25,209 bases of DNA, taken from NCBI GenBank assembly GCA_003450815.1, contig DMES01000026.1, positions 1-25,209 on the forward strand, in the 5' to 3' direction. Under the pieces are notes generated by a model, which saw nothing but the letters and a program-made list of their open reading frames with translations, did not search any database and was not told the origin of the DNA. This DNA comes from Elusimicrobiota bacterium (lineage in GTDB: Bacteria; Elusimicrobiota; Elusimicrobia; Elusimicrobiales; UBA9959). A program made the translations under genes and the position numbers. Positions 15,015 through 21,681 of this stretch are shown in pieces. Numbering within the stretch: position 1 is the stretch's first letter; every line of letters begins with the position of its first letter.

Positions 15015-16484
15015 ATGCCTTTAAAAAACAGCGAAAAAGAGAAACCGCCGCAGGCGTTCGAAATTGAGCTCAAAAAGCTTTTTGAAAAAACATTCGGCTC
15101 CGAGCCGGAGACGATGGACCCGTTAAGCGGCGACGGTTCTGCACGCCGGTTATTCAGGCTTAGGTCCGCCTCCCGCACGGCGATTGGCGCTTATGGCCCC
15201 GATAAGCTTGAAAACAAGGCTTTTATAGAGTTTTCAAAGCACTTCAAAAAAGAAGGCATGCCGGTGCCGGAGATTTTCGCTTTTGAGGCCGGCACTGGTT
15301 TTTACCTTGAAGAAGACCTGGGCGATACCACGCTTTTTCAGTTTATGCAGAGGGAGCGTTCGGGGCCTGAGCTGCCGCAGCAGGTGGTTGAGGCGTATAA
15401 AAAAACCCTTAACTGGCTGCCTAAATTCCAAACGCTTGCCGGCAAGACGCTTGATTACAGTTACTGCTATCCGCGCGGCAGTTTTGACCGCCAGTCCATA
15501 ATGTGGGACCTCAGCTATTTCAAATATTATTTCCTCAGGCTCGCCAAAATTCCTTTTAACGAGCAGAAGCTTGAGGATGATTTTAACAGTCTGGCCTCTT
15601 TCCTGCTGGAGGCGGATTCAGCGTTTTTTCTCTACCGGGATTTTCAGTCCAGAAATGTAATGCTGCGCCAGGGCGAGCCCTGGTTTATAGATTATCAGGG
15701 AGGGCGTAAGGGCGCTCTGCAATACGATCTGGCTTCTGTTTTATACGACGCTAAGGCTGACATCCGCCCTAGGGCGCGGACCGAGTTCATAAAATATTAT
15801 CTTGAAGCCGCCGGAATTGAGGGTAAAACGGATAAGGCCGTCTTCATGCGGTATTTTCACGCTTTTGCGTTCATCCGCATAATGCAGGCCATGGGCGCTT
15901 ACGGTCTGCGCGGCTTTTACGAGGGTAAAACGCAGTTCCTGCAGAGCGTTCCCTATGCAGTGAGAAACATCGAATGGCTTTTGGAAAACGCCGAAATGCC
16001 GCTTAAACTTCCCGAGCTTATGCAGGTTTTCAGGCGCGTCTGCTCGTCCTCACGGCTGCGCCAGTTTGGAAAACCCAGCCTTGGCCTTACGGCCCGCGTT
16101 ACCAGCTTCGCCTACCGCAACGGCGTGCCTTCCGACGAGAAAGGCCACGGCGGTGGTTTTGTGTTTGACTGTCGCGCCCTTCCAAATCCCGGCCGGCTCG
16201 AGCAGTACGCCCCGCTTACCGGCAAAGACGAAGCGGTGATAAAATTCCTTGAGGGGGAAACCGCGGTTTCCGGATTTCTGGCGAATGTATACGGTCTGCT
16301 TGACGCCAGCGTGGAAAATTATCTTTCCCGGAATTTTACAGACCTGATGGTCTCTTTTGGCTGCACCGGCGGCAGGCATCGCTCGGTTTACTGCGCCGAA
16401 GCCCTGGCCCGCCACCTGCGGGAAAAATACAAGGCCACTGTGCAATTAGCCCACCGCGAGCTTGAGGCCATAAAAAACCAATGA
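15015..16484 (+). CDS. AmgK-like sugar kinase fused to a RapZ C-terminal domain
   Basis: 489 aa with two parts. Residues about 15-330 are an aminoglycoside-phosphotransferase fold like AmgK, which phosphorylates N-acetylmuramate/N-acetylglucosamine at C1. Visible: GDGSARRLFRL, YLEEDLGDTTLFQFM, the catalytic loop FLYRDFQSRNVML (Asp209, Asn214; the usual His is Tyr), and the metal-binding WFIDYQGGRKGALQYDL (Asp226). Residues about 360-485 match the RapZ C-terminal domain: SFAYRNGVPSDE, FDCRALPNPGRLEQYAPLTG, and SFGCTGGRHRSVYCAEALA. The RapZ nucleotide-binding P-loop domain is absent. In enterobacteria the RapZ C-terminal domain binds glucosamine-6-phosphate and controls glmS mRNA. The next gene is a MurU-like uridylyltransferase, AmgK's usual partner, supporting a role in cell-wall sugar recycling with possible feedback sensing. 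Confidence 0.83.
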   Translation: MPLKNSEKEKPPQAFEIELKKLFEKTFGSEPETMDPLSGDGSARRLFRLRSASRTAIGAYGPDKLENKAFIEFSKHFKKEGMPVPEIFAFEAGTGFYLEEDLGDTTLFQFMQRERSGPELPQQVVEAYKKTLNWLPKFQTLAGKTLDYSYCYPRGSFDRQSIMWDLSYFKYYFLRLAKIPFNEQKLEDDFNSLASFLLEADSAFFLYRDFQSRNVMLRQGEPWFIDYQGGRKGALQYDLASVLYDAKADIRPRARTEFIKYYLEAAGIEGKTDKAVFMRYFHAFAFIRIMQAMGAYGLRGFYEGKTQFLQSVPYAVRNIEWLLENAEMPLKLPELMQVFRRVCSSSRLRQFGKPSLGLTARVTSFAYRNGVPSDEKGHGGGFVFDCRALPNPGRLEQYAPLTGKDEAVIKFLEGETAVSGFLANVYGLLDASVENYLSRNFTDLMVSFGCTGGRHRSVYCAEALARHLREKYKATVQLAHRELEAIKNQ

Positions 16485-16500
16485 CTTTGTCATTAGTTAA

Positions 16501-16603
16501 GAGTATAGGGGGTAGGGTTCAGAGAAGGGTAAATTTATGAGTTTTCCGAATGATCTGAAAAATATCTTCGACTCTACACTAGCCCCTCTACCCTCTACCC
16601 TGC
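16501..16603. repeat. GGGTAGA-word inverted repeat (element H)
   Basis: The left arm (16501-16530) carries TATAGGGGGTAGGGTTCAGAG. The right arm (16571-16603) carries the inverse words CCCCTCTACCCTCTACCC. The pairing is imperfect. The element fills the gap between the kinase-RapZ gene and the MurU-like gene and ends 4 bases before the latter's ATG, leaving no Shine-Dalgarno. Confidence 0.6.
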
Positions 16604-16607
16604 TTTT

Positions 16608-17318
16608 ATGAAAGCTATGATCCTTGCAGCTGGGCGCGGCACGCGGTTGAAACCTCTTACCGACAATGTGCCCAAAGCGCTTGTGGAGGTGGGCGGCATA
16701 TCCATGCTTGAAATAGTAATACGCCGCCTTATCAGGGCCGGAGCCGATTCACTGGTCATCAATGTTCATCACCTGCATCACAAAATACTCGCTTTCCTGG
16801 CGGAAAAAAAATATTTCGGCCTGCCTATAGACATTTCGCCTGAAATTTATTTCCCGCTTGAAACAGGCGGCGGCCTTAAAAAAGCGGCCTGTTTTTTTGA
16901 CGACGGTAAGCCTTTTTTTATGCATAACTCGGATGTTTTTACAGACATGGACCTTTCCGCGCTTTATGACGCGCACGTGGCAAGCGGTGCGCTTGCCACC
17001 CTAGCCGTTAAAAAAAGACCTTCTACCCGGCAACTGCTTTTTGATGACGGTTTGAACCTGAAAGGCAGGCTTGAACAGGGGGCGGATTCGGGCGCCCTTA
17101 CCCCGCTTGCTTTCAGCGGGGTTCAGGTTCTTTCCCCGGATATTTTTGAGAAAATGACGGAATCCGGCGTGTTTTCCATTACCGATGTGTATTTGCGGCT
17201 GGCGGCTGAAGGCGGGAAAATAACAGGTTTCAGAAACGACGCCTGTTACTGGCAGGACATAGGCAGTATGGAGAAGCTCGAAAGTGTGCGGAGTCATGTG
17301 GAAGCAAGTAGACAGTAA
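16608..17318 (+). CDS. murU: MurU-like sugar-1-phosphate nucleotidyltransferase
   Basis: 236 aa of the NTP-transferase (glucose-1-phosphate thymidylyltransferase-like) fold. Signature loop LAAGRGTRLKPLT with PKALVEVGG, then EIYFPLETGGGLKKAACFF, and FFMHNSDVFTDMDL (metal-binding Asp), with SITDVYLRLAAEG and CYWQDIGSMEKL at the end. This pattern and length fit MurU, which makes UDP-MurNAc from MurNAc-1-phosphate, better than the ~290-aa RmlA or the longer GlmU. The kinase-RapZ fusion directly upstream supplies the matching AmgK step. The gene symbol is therefore by homology and context; mannose-1-phosphate guanylyltransferase is the main alternative. No ribosome site is seen before ATG 16608. 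Confidence 0.72.
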   Translation: MKAMILAAGRGTRLKPLTDNVPKALVEVGGISMLEIVIRRLIRAGADSLVINVHHLHHKILAFLAEKKYFGLPIDISPEIYFPLETGGGLKKAACFFDDGKPFFMHNSDVFTDMDLSALYDAHVASGALATLAVKKRPSTRQLLFDDGLNLKGRLEQGADSGALTPLAFSGVQVLSPDIFEKMTESGVFSITDVYLRLAAEGGKITGFRNDACYWQDIGSMEKLESVRSHVEASRQ

Positions 17319-17322
17319 ATAG

Positions 17323-17438
17323 CAAGTCACAAGACACATGTCACAGGTCACAAGTGAAGAATGAGTGTTCGCTTGAAACTTACGACTTGTTTTTTGCAGC
17401 CCCTGGCTTGTGACTTGAAACCTGTGATATGTGTCTTG
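17323..17438. repeat. GTCACAA-word inverted repeat (element B)
   Basis: The left arm (17323-17354) has CAAGACACATGTCACAGGTC and the right arm (17407-17438) is its near-perfect inverse, CCTGTGATATGTGTCTTG, with a 4-nt difference. The unpaired middle is about 52 bases. It fills the gap between the MurU-like gene and the methyltransferase gene and ends 7 bases before the latter's ATG. It uses the same words as the insertion in purC. Confidence 0.88.
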
Positions 17439-17445
17439 GATAACT

Positions 17446-18213
17446 ATGTCAAAACATAAACTCCCCGATGGTTCCGAGGTTTACTGGGATGGAGCCCACT
17501 ACGACGCTGACAATGCTTCTATCCAGACCGATATTCCGTTTTATATTAAAGAGGCAAAAAAAGCCGGCGGCCCTGTTTTAGAGCTAGCCTGCGGTACGGG
17601 TAGGCTGACTATCCCTATCGCCCTCGCCGGAGTTGACATTACAGGCGTTGATATTTCCCAGCCGATGCTTTTGCGTGCGCGTGAAAAGGCTGTTAAGGCC
17701 GGGGTGAAAGCTGGTTTTATTAAGGCGGATATCAGGTTTTTCAGGCTAAAAAAGAAGTTTAAACTTATCTTTATCCCTTTCAATTCAATGCAGCATCTCC
17801 ACGACAGGGTTTCCCTGGAGCGGTTTTTTGAGCGCGTACGCGCCCATCTGTCGCCCGGCGGGCGCTTCATAGTTGATGTTTTCAACCCCAATCCGCATTA
17901 TTTGGTCCGTGATCCGGATGAGCTTATTCCGATAGGGCATTACAAGGACCCATTGACCGGCCGGGATATACTGGTAAATGAAAGTTATTCCTATGACAGG
18001 GCCGCACAAGCGGCGCGTCTTGGCTGGCATTATAAGCGCGGGCGTTGCAACATAGGCGTAAAAAAGCTGAACATGCGCTGTTTTTTCCCGCTGGAACTGG
18101 AAATGCTTCTGCACTACAACGGTTTCGCGATAAAAGCCAAATACGGAGATTTCGACCGTTCCGCCTTCCGCTCAGGCAGCCCCAAGCAGATACTCGTCTG
18201 CTTAGCCCGCTAG
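17446..18213 (+). CDS. class I SAM-dependent methyltransferase, substrate unknown
   Basis: 255 aa from ATG 17446. A GTG at 17431 would add five residues, but they are encoded by the right arm of element B. The Rossmann motif I PVLELACGTGRLTIPIA (about residues 43-59), motif II VDITGVDISQPML, FIKADIRFF, and the post-II motif FIPFNSMQHL are clear, followed by LSPGGRFIVDVFNPNP. The N-terminal YWDGAHYDADN and the fold order fit the methyltransferase domain 25-type group found in many small-molecule or tRNA/wall methyltransferases. The substrate is not shown by the sequence or by the neighbours (MurU-like gene before, rpsF after). No clear ribosome site is present. Confidence 0.85.
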   Translation: MSKHKLPDGSEVYWDGAHYDADNASIQTDIPFYIKEAKKAGGPVLELACGTGRLTIPIALAGVDITGVDISQPMLLRAREKAVKAGVKAGFIKADIRFFRLKKKFKLIFIPFNSMQHLHDRVSLERFFERVRAHLSPGGRFIVDVFNPNPHYLVRDPDELIPIGHYKDPLTGRDILVNESYSYDRAAQAARLGWHYKRGRCNIGVKKLNMRCFFPLELEMLLHYNGFAIKAKYGDFDRSAFRSGSPKQILVCLAR

Positions 18214-18229
18214 CGCCGCTGAATTTCCA

Positions 18230-18259
18230 TTGAAACCAGCCTCCATAATTTGCTATCCT
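18230..18259 (+). promoter_or_regulatory. sigma-70-type promoter for the rpsF operon
   Basis: TTGAAA at 18230-18235 and TATCCT at 18254-18259 are separated by 18 bases, with TGC directly before the -10 (extended -10). The predicted start would fall near 18266-18269, at or next to the rpsF ATG (18269). No Shine-Dalgarno lies before that ATG, which suggests a leaderless message. Confidence 0.55.
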
Positions 18260-18268
18260 TAGTCTGAT

Positions 18269-18574
18269 ATGAAAGCATACGAATTAATGGTTATTATCAA
18301 TCCTCAGGTTTCTGACGCCGAAGTCAACGAAATTGTGGAAAAGACCAAGAAGATCATTACCGACGAGAAAGCCGAAGTTCTCGCGGAAGACAGGCTTGGC
18401 CGCAAAAAGTTTTATCACCAGGTGGGAAAACATCGCGACGGCTACTATTTTTATCTTAAAGTGAAAGCCGACCCCTCCTCTATTAAAACCATAAGCCGCA
18501 ATCTGAAGCTTCAGCAGCATGTCCTGAGGGCCATGACGCTTAAGGCCGGGCTTGAGCCCGCCAAAAAAGCTTAA
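18269..18574 (+). CDS. rpsF: 30S ribosomal protein S6
   Basis: 101 aa, standard length. Starts MKAYELMVIINPQVSDAEV and carries LGRKKFYHQVGKHRDGYYFYLKVKAD and SRNLKLQQHVLRAM, the S6 ferredoxin-like pattern. S6 pairs with S18 in the small-subunit platform; S18 is encoded two genes downstream, as in most bacteria (rpsF-ssb-rpsR-rplI). The gene starts almost at the predicted transcription start. Confidence 0.95.
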   Translation: MKAYELMVIINPQVSDAEVNEIVEKTKKIITDEKAEVLAEDRLGRKKFYHQVGKHRDGYYFYLKVKADPSSIKTISRNLKLQQHVLRAMTLKAGLEPAKKA

Positions 18575-18580
18575 GCGTGT

Positions 18581-18687
18581 AACGCGCCGCAAGACAAGAT
18601 TCAAGTCTCAGGTCACGAGTAAGAGACTTAATTGTCAGATTTTCAGTTGCGGATGGTTTTTACTTGTGACCTGAAACCTGTAACTTG
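18581..18687. repeat. GTCACAA-word inverted repeat (element C)
   Basis: The left arm (18602-18622) carries CAAGTCTCAGGTCACGAG and the right arm (18660-18687) is its inverse with CTTGTGACCTGAAACCTG, longer by 7 bases. Just upstream is AACGCGCCGCAAG (18581-18593), repeated exactly at 19544-19556 before element D. It fills the rpsF-ssb gap and ends shortly before the ssb ribosome site. Confidence 0.85.
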
Positions 18688-18708
18688 TGATATGCAAGTG
18701 AGGGAATG

Positions 18709-19161
18709 ATGAATATCAGGATTCCTGAGCAGAACCATGTTATTATAGCTGGCCGGCTTACGCGTGATCCGGAGCATCGGGTTACACAGAAAGGCAGCGG
18801 TGTTTGTTTTTTTGATGTGGCCGTAAACCGCCGCTACAAAGACGCCGTCACCGGCGAGTGGAAAGATGATGTCACATATGTGCCAGTGACCGTTTGGGGG
18901 CCTATGGGGGACCGTTGCAAGGAGAAGCTGCAAAAAGGCAGCCCGGTGCATGTGGAGGGGCGTCTGGCCGGTTCCGAATATTTGGACAAGACCGGACAGA
19001 AGCGCAAAGTTTTAAAAGTGACGGCCAGGCGTGTGCAGTTCTTGGCCACGGCTTCCGCCGCTCCGGAGGCTCCGGATGCGGGGGAAACAGCCGAAACCGA
19101 AGAACAGCCTGGTCCTCAGGCCAGGGAAAGTTCATCCGGCATAGAAGAAGTGCCGTTTTAA
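18709..19161 (+). CDS. ssb: single-stranded DNA-binding protein
   Basis: About 150 aa. The N-terminal OB-fold (to about residue 105) shows NHVIIAGRLTRDPEHRVTQKG, FFDVAVNRRYKD, TYVPVTVWG, KGSPVHVEGRL and DKTGQKRKVLKVTARRVQFL. A disordered Ala/Glu/Pro/Gly-rich tail follows and ends EEVPF, the acidic tip (DDIPF-like) that recruits replication and repair proteins. ATG 18709 is preferred over the adjacent ATG 18706, because AGGGA at 18701-18705 would be too close to the latter. It sits between rpsF and rpsR, the usual place for the housekeeping ssb. Confidence 0.94.
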   Translation: MNIRIPEQNHVIIAGRLTRDPEHRVTQKGSGVCFFDVAVNRRYKDAVTGEWKDDVTYVPVTVWGPMGDRCKEKLQKGSPVHVEGRLAGSEYLDKTGQKRKVLKVTARRVQFLATASAAPEAPDAGETAETEEQPGPQARESSSGIEEVPF

Positions 19162-19176
19162 GGAGACTTGGAAACT

Positions 19177-19536
19177 ATGGACAACAGAGAACAGGACACT
19201 CAAAGATCGTCCGGAGCTCAGGGCGAGAACGCAGGCGTGCCAAGGCCGGCAGCCGGCTTGCCTCCGTCAGGTATGCCTTCGCGCGGCGGCGGCATGCCCA
19301 GCAGGCGGCCGCAGGGCAGGCGGCATTTCGCGCCCCGCAGGAAGATTTGCAGGCTTTGCGCCGAACATATCGCCCTTATTGACTTCAAGCAGTCGCAGAT
19401 AGTCAAAAGCTTTTGCAGCGAATCCGGCAAAATTCTGTCGCGCAGGATTACCGGCGCATGCGCCAAACATCAGCGTCAGATAACGAGAGCGGTTAAAATA
19501 AACCGTAATCTGTCTCTGATGTCTTACGACGGCTAA
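19177..19536 (+). CDS. rpsR: 30S ribosomal protein S18 with an N-terminal extension
   Basis: About 119 aa from ATG 19177 (AGGAG at 19161-19165); a TTG at 19168 would lie too close to that ribosome site. The last ~70 residues are S18: RRKICRLCAEHIALIDFKQ, ILSRRITGACAKHQRQITRAVK. Cysteines in C-x2-C and a later C-x2-H suggest a zinc-binding form. The first ~45 residues are a low-complexity Gly/Pro/Arg/Ser tail, longer than in typical S18 (75-80 aa total) and probably disordered. S18 binds S6 and 16S rRNA on the platform. Confidence 0.93.
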   Translation: MDNREQDTQRSSGAQGENAGVPRPAAGLPPSGMPSRGGGMPSRRPQGRRHFAPRRKICRLCAEHIALIDFKQSQIVKSFCSESGKILSRRITGACAKHQRQITRAVKINRNLSLMSYDG

Positions 19537-19584
19537 GCGGCGCAACGCGCCGCAAGTCACAAGTTTCAAGTCACAGGTCACAAG
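19537..19584. repeat. hairpin plus single-armed GTCACAA-word repeat (element D)
   Basis: A GC hairpin GCGGCGC/GCGCCGC (19537-19553, 3-nt loop) directly after the rpsR stop is followed by CAAGTCACAAGTTTCAAG and CACAGGTCACAAG (to 19584). No inverted arm follows. Its left edge (AACGCGCCGCAAG, 19544-19556) is identical to the sequence before element C. It may be a decayed or half element; the hairpin could act in termination. Confidence 0.75.
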
Positions 19585-19611
19585 CCAAAAGTTTGAATGG
19601 AGCCTTATAAT

Positions 19612-20061
19612 ATGAAAGTAATACTCAGGAAAGATGTTTCCAATATCGGTCTGACGGGCGAGATAAAGATTGTAAAAGACGGTTACGCCCGCAATTATCT
19701 TTTGCCGCGCGGCCTGGTTGAGCCCGCCACAGAGGGTTCCCTCAGAGCGTGGAAGAATAGCGAAGCCAGACGCGCCAAGCGCCTGGCGCAGGAAAACGCC
19801 GGACTTGGGGAAACCGCCAAGCGCCTGTCCGCTATTACCCTTTCTTTCTCAAGGCCAGTGTCCGAAGACGGTATTATGTTCGGTTCCGTGGCTAAGAGTG
19901 ATATCATCAAGAATCTTAAGGCCGCCGACATTGAGATACACAAAGATATGATAAGATTGGCCGCTTCTATAAAAGCTGTGGGTAATTTTGAAGTGGAAAT
20001 AGCTCTTAAACAGAGCATTACGGCCAAGGTGAAAGTAGTGGTTTCAGCCCAGAGCAAGTAG
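19612..20061 (+). CDS. rplI: 50S ribosomal protein L9
   Basis: 149 aa, the usual length. Begins MKVILRKDVSNIGLTGEI, with the L9 signature DGYARNYLLPRGLVEPAT, a long connecting helix (about 45-75) rich in Ala/Arg/Glu, and a C-terminal domain with FGSVAKSDIIKNL and NFEVEIALKQSITAKVKV. ATG 19612 is chosen over 19597 because GGAG at 19599-19602 gives a 9-base spacer and the family begins here. Confidence 0.94.
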   Translation: MKVILRKDVSNIGLTGEIKIVKDGYARNYLLPRGLVEPATEGSLRAWKNSEARRAKRLAQENAGLGETAKRLSAITLSFSRPVSEDGIMFGSVAKSDIIKNLKAADIEIHKDMIRLAASIKAVGNFEVEIALKQSITAKVKVVVSAQSK

Positions 20062-20079
20062 GGGTTGCCGTTACCCATT

Positions 20080-20186
20080 GATTACACAGATTACAAGCTG
20101 CGATTACACAGATTGCCTAGCAGGGGGAAAGTGTAATCTCTCACTGATCCGTGTAATCTCTTTTACTGAATCTGTGTAATCTCTTC
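20080..20186. repeat. GATTACACA-word inverted repeat (element G)
   Basis: The left arm (20080-20114) contains GATTACACAGATTACAAG and a second GATTACACAGATT. The right arm (20131-20186) contains three inverse copies (GTGTAATCTC type). It fills the gap between rplI and dnaB and ends 3 bases before the dnaB ATG, so dnaB has no Shine-Dalgarno. It uses a different word from elements A-F but the same design. Confidence 0.85.
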
Positions 20187-20189
20187 CAA

Positions 20190-21575
20190 ATGAATACTAC
20201 CAAAGTGCCTCCCCATTCGCTTGAGGCGGAAATGGCCGTCCTTGGCGCTATGCTTATTTCCAAGGAATCGGTGGAAACCGTAAGCGAGATCCTGCAGTCC
20301 AAACATTTCTACAACGACTCCAACCGGAAAATCTTTGAAGCCATCGGCGCCCTTTACACAAAAAACCAGCCTATTGACATAATAACCCTTACTGAGGAGC
20401 TAAAAAAAGCCGGCCGCCTTGACGATCTGGGCGGACAAAAATACCTGGCGGATCTGACGGAAAAGGTCTCAACCCCGGCCCATACACAGGCGTACGCTCA
20501 TCTGGTCAAGGAGAAAGCTATCCTGCGCGAGCTTATCCGCGTGTCAACCACGGTTATAGAAAGGTCCTTCACAAGCCCCGAAGACGTAAGCCACCAGCTT
20601 GACAGCGCTCAGGAAGAAATACTTTCCGTGGCCCAGACCAACACCGACCACGGTTTTGCTTCCGCCGAGGTGCTGGCCAAGGAAGTGCTGGAACGGCTTG
20701 AAAAATTTTACGGCGAGCACTCGTCCATTACCGGTGTGGCGACTGGGTTCAGCCGGCTGGATGATATGACCGGCGGTCTGCAGAAAAAAGACCTTATAAT
20801 ACTGGCGGCCCGCCCCAGCCAGGGCAAGACCGCCATGGCGCTGAATATCGCTTATCATGCGGCTGTTGACAGTAAATCGCCCGTGCCCGTGGCCATTTTT
20901 TCGCTTGAAATGGACAAGCACGCTATTTTCCAGAGGATGCTTTGCGGCGCCGCACAGGCGAATCTGGGAAATGTGCGCAGGGGCGCTTTTCCGCGGGAGA
21001 TTTGGAGCGAGCTTACCAGGTACTCCTCTAAAATTTCGGAGGCCCCTATATGGATAGACGACGCTTCGGGCCTGAATATACTTGATATCCGTACGCGCGC
21101 GCGCAAGCTGATGAGCCAGCTTAAAAACCAGAATAAGGAACTGGGCCTTATAATCATAGACTACCTTCAGCTTATACGCGGCACGGGCCGCATTGAAAGC
21201 CGCCAGCAGGAAGTGTCCGAAATTTCCCGTCTTTTAAAAGACCTGGCTAAAACCCTTAATGTGCCGGTGCTTGCCCTCTCGCAGCTTAACCGCCGCAGCG
21301 AGGATAAAGCGCGCGAGGGCAACCGTCCCCAGCTTTCAGATTTGCGGGAATCCGGCTCGCTTGAGCAGGACGCTGATGTTGTGGCGCTAATACACAGGGA
21401 AGAATATTACAAGCGGGAAGACCCCACCCTAAAAAACCAGGCCATCCTTATAGTGGCCAAGCAGCGCAACGGTCCCGTGGGCGATGTGCACTTGCGTTTC
21501 CGCTCTGAATTCACACGCTTTGATGATCCCGCGCCTCCCGGCATGGAGCCGATCGCGGAGGAAGCGGCGTTTTAA
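20190..21575 (+). CDS. dnaB: replicative DNA helicase
   Basis: 461 aa hexameric 5'-3' helicase of the replication fork. The N-terminal domain starts VPPHSLEAEMAVLGAML and includes HFYNDSNRKIFEAI and DIITLTEELKK. The RecA-like C-terminal domain has Walker A ARPSQGKTA with Lys213 (usual Met is Gln), FSLEMDKHAIFQRML, Walker B LIIIDYLQLI, LSQLNRRSE, LRESGSLEQDADVV and VAKQRNGPVG. No intein is present. Start ATG 20190 comes directly after the GATTACACA-word element, with no ribosome site. It lies behind rplI, a common order. Confidence 0.95.
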   Translation: MNTTKVPPHSLEAEMAVLGAMLISKESVETVSEILQSKHFYNDSNRKIFEAIGALYTKNQPIDIITLTEELKKAGRLDDLGGQKYLADLTEKVSTPAHTQAYAHLVKEKAILRELIRVSTTVIERSFTSPEDVSHQLDSAQEEILSVAQTNTDHGFASAEVLAKEVLERLEKFYGEHSSITGVATGFSRLDDMTGGLQKKDLIILAARPSQGKTAMALNIAYHAAVDSKSPVPVAIFSLEMDKHAIFQRMLCGAAQANLGNVRRGAFPREIWSELTRYSSKISEAPIWIDDASGLNILDIRTRARKLMSQLKNQNKELGLIIIDYLQLIRGTGRIESRQQEVSEISRLLKDLAKTLNVPVLALSQLNRRSEDKAREGNRPQLSDLRESGSLEQDADVVALIHREEYYKREDPTLKNQAILIVAKQRNGPVGDVHLRFRSEFTRFDDPAPPGMEPIAEEAAF

Positions 21576-21599
21576 CCCGAAAAATAGAATTTTTCGGGT
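21575..21599 (+). terminator. hairpin after dnaB
   Basis: ACCCGAAAAA (21575-21584) pairs with TTTTTCGGGT (21590-21599) over a 5-base loop, starting in the dnaB stop codon. The position suits termination, but the T-run lies within the stem and G-rich sequence follows. Confidence 0.5.
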
Positions 21600-21609
21600 C
21601 CGGGGGATG

Positions 21610-21638
21610 ACCCCCACACATTCGGAATGTGTGGGGGT
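21610..21638. repeat. 13-bp hairpin between dnaB and alr, flanked by direct repeats
   Basis: Arms ACCCCCACACATT (21610-21622) and AATGTGTGGGGGT (21626-21638) are perfect complements with a CGG loop. It is bounded by near-identical GAATTTTTCGGGTC (21588-21601) and GAATTTTCGGGTC (21639-21651). It could be a terminator, an RNA element before alr, or a small palindromic insertion. Confidence 0.55.
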
Positions 21639-21681
21639 GAATTTTCGGGTCGCAGGGGTGTGAAGCGCAATTTGCATTTTA

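Noticed and set aside
17431..17445. GTG at 17431 as the methyltransferase start
   Set aside because: The added codons lie in the right arm of element B, and the family-like sequence begins after the ATG at 17446.
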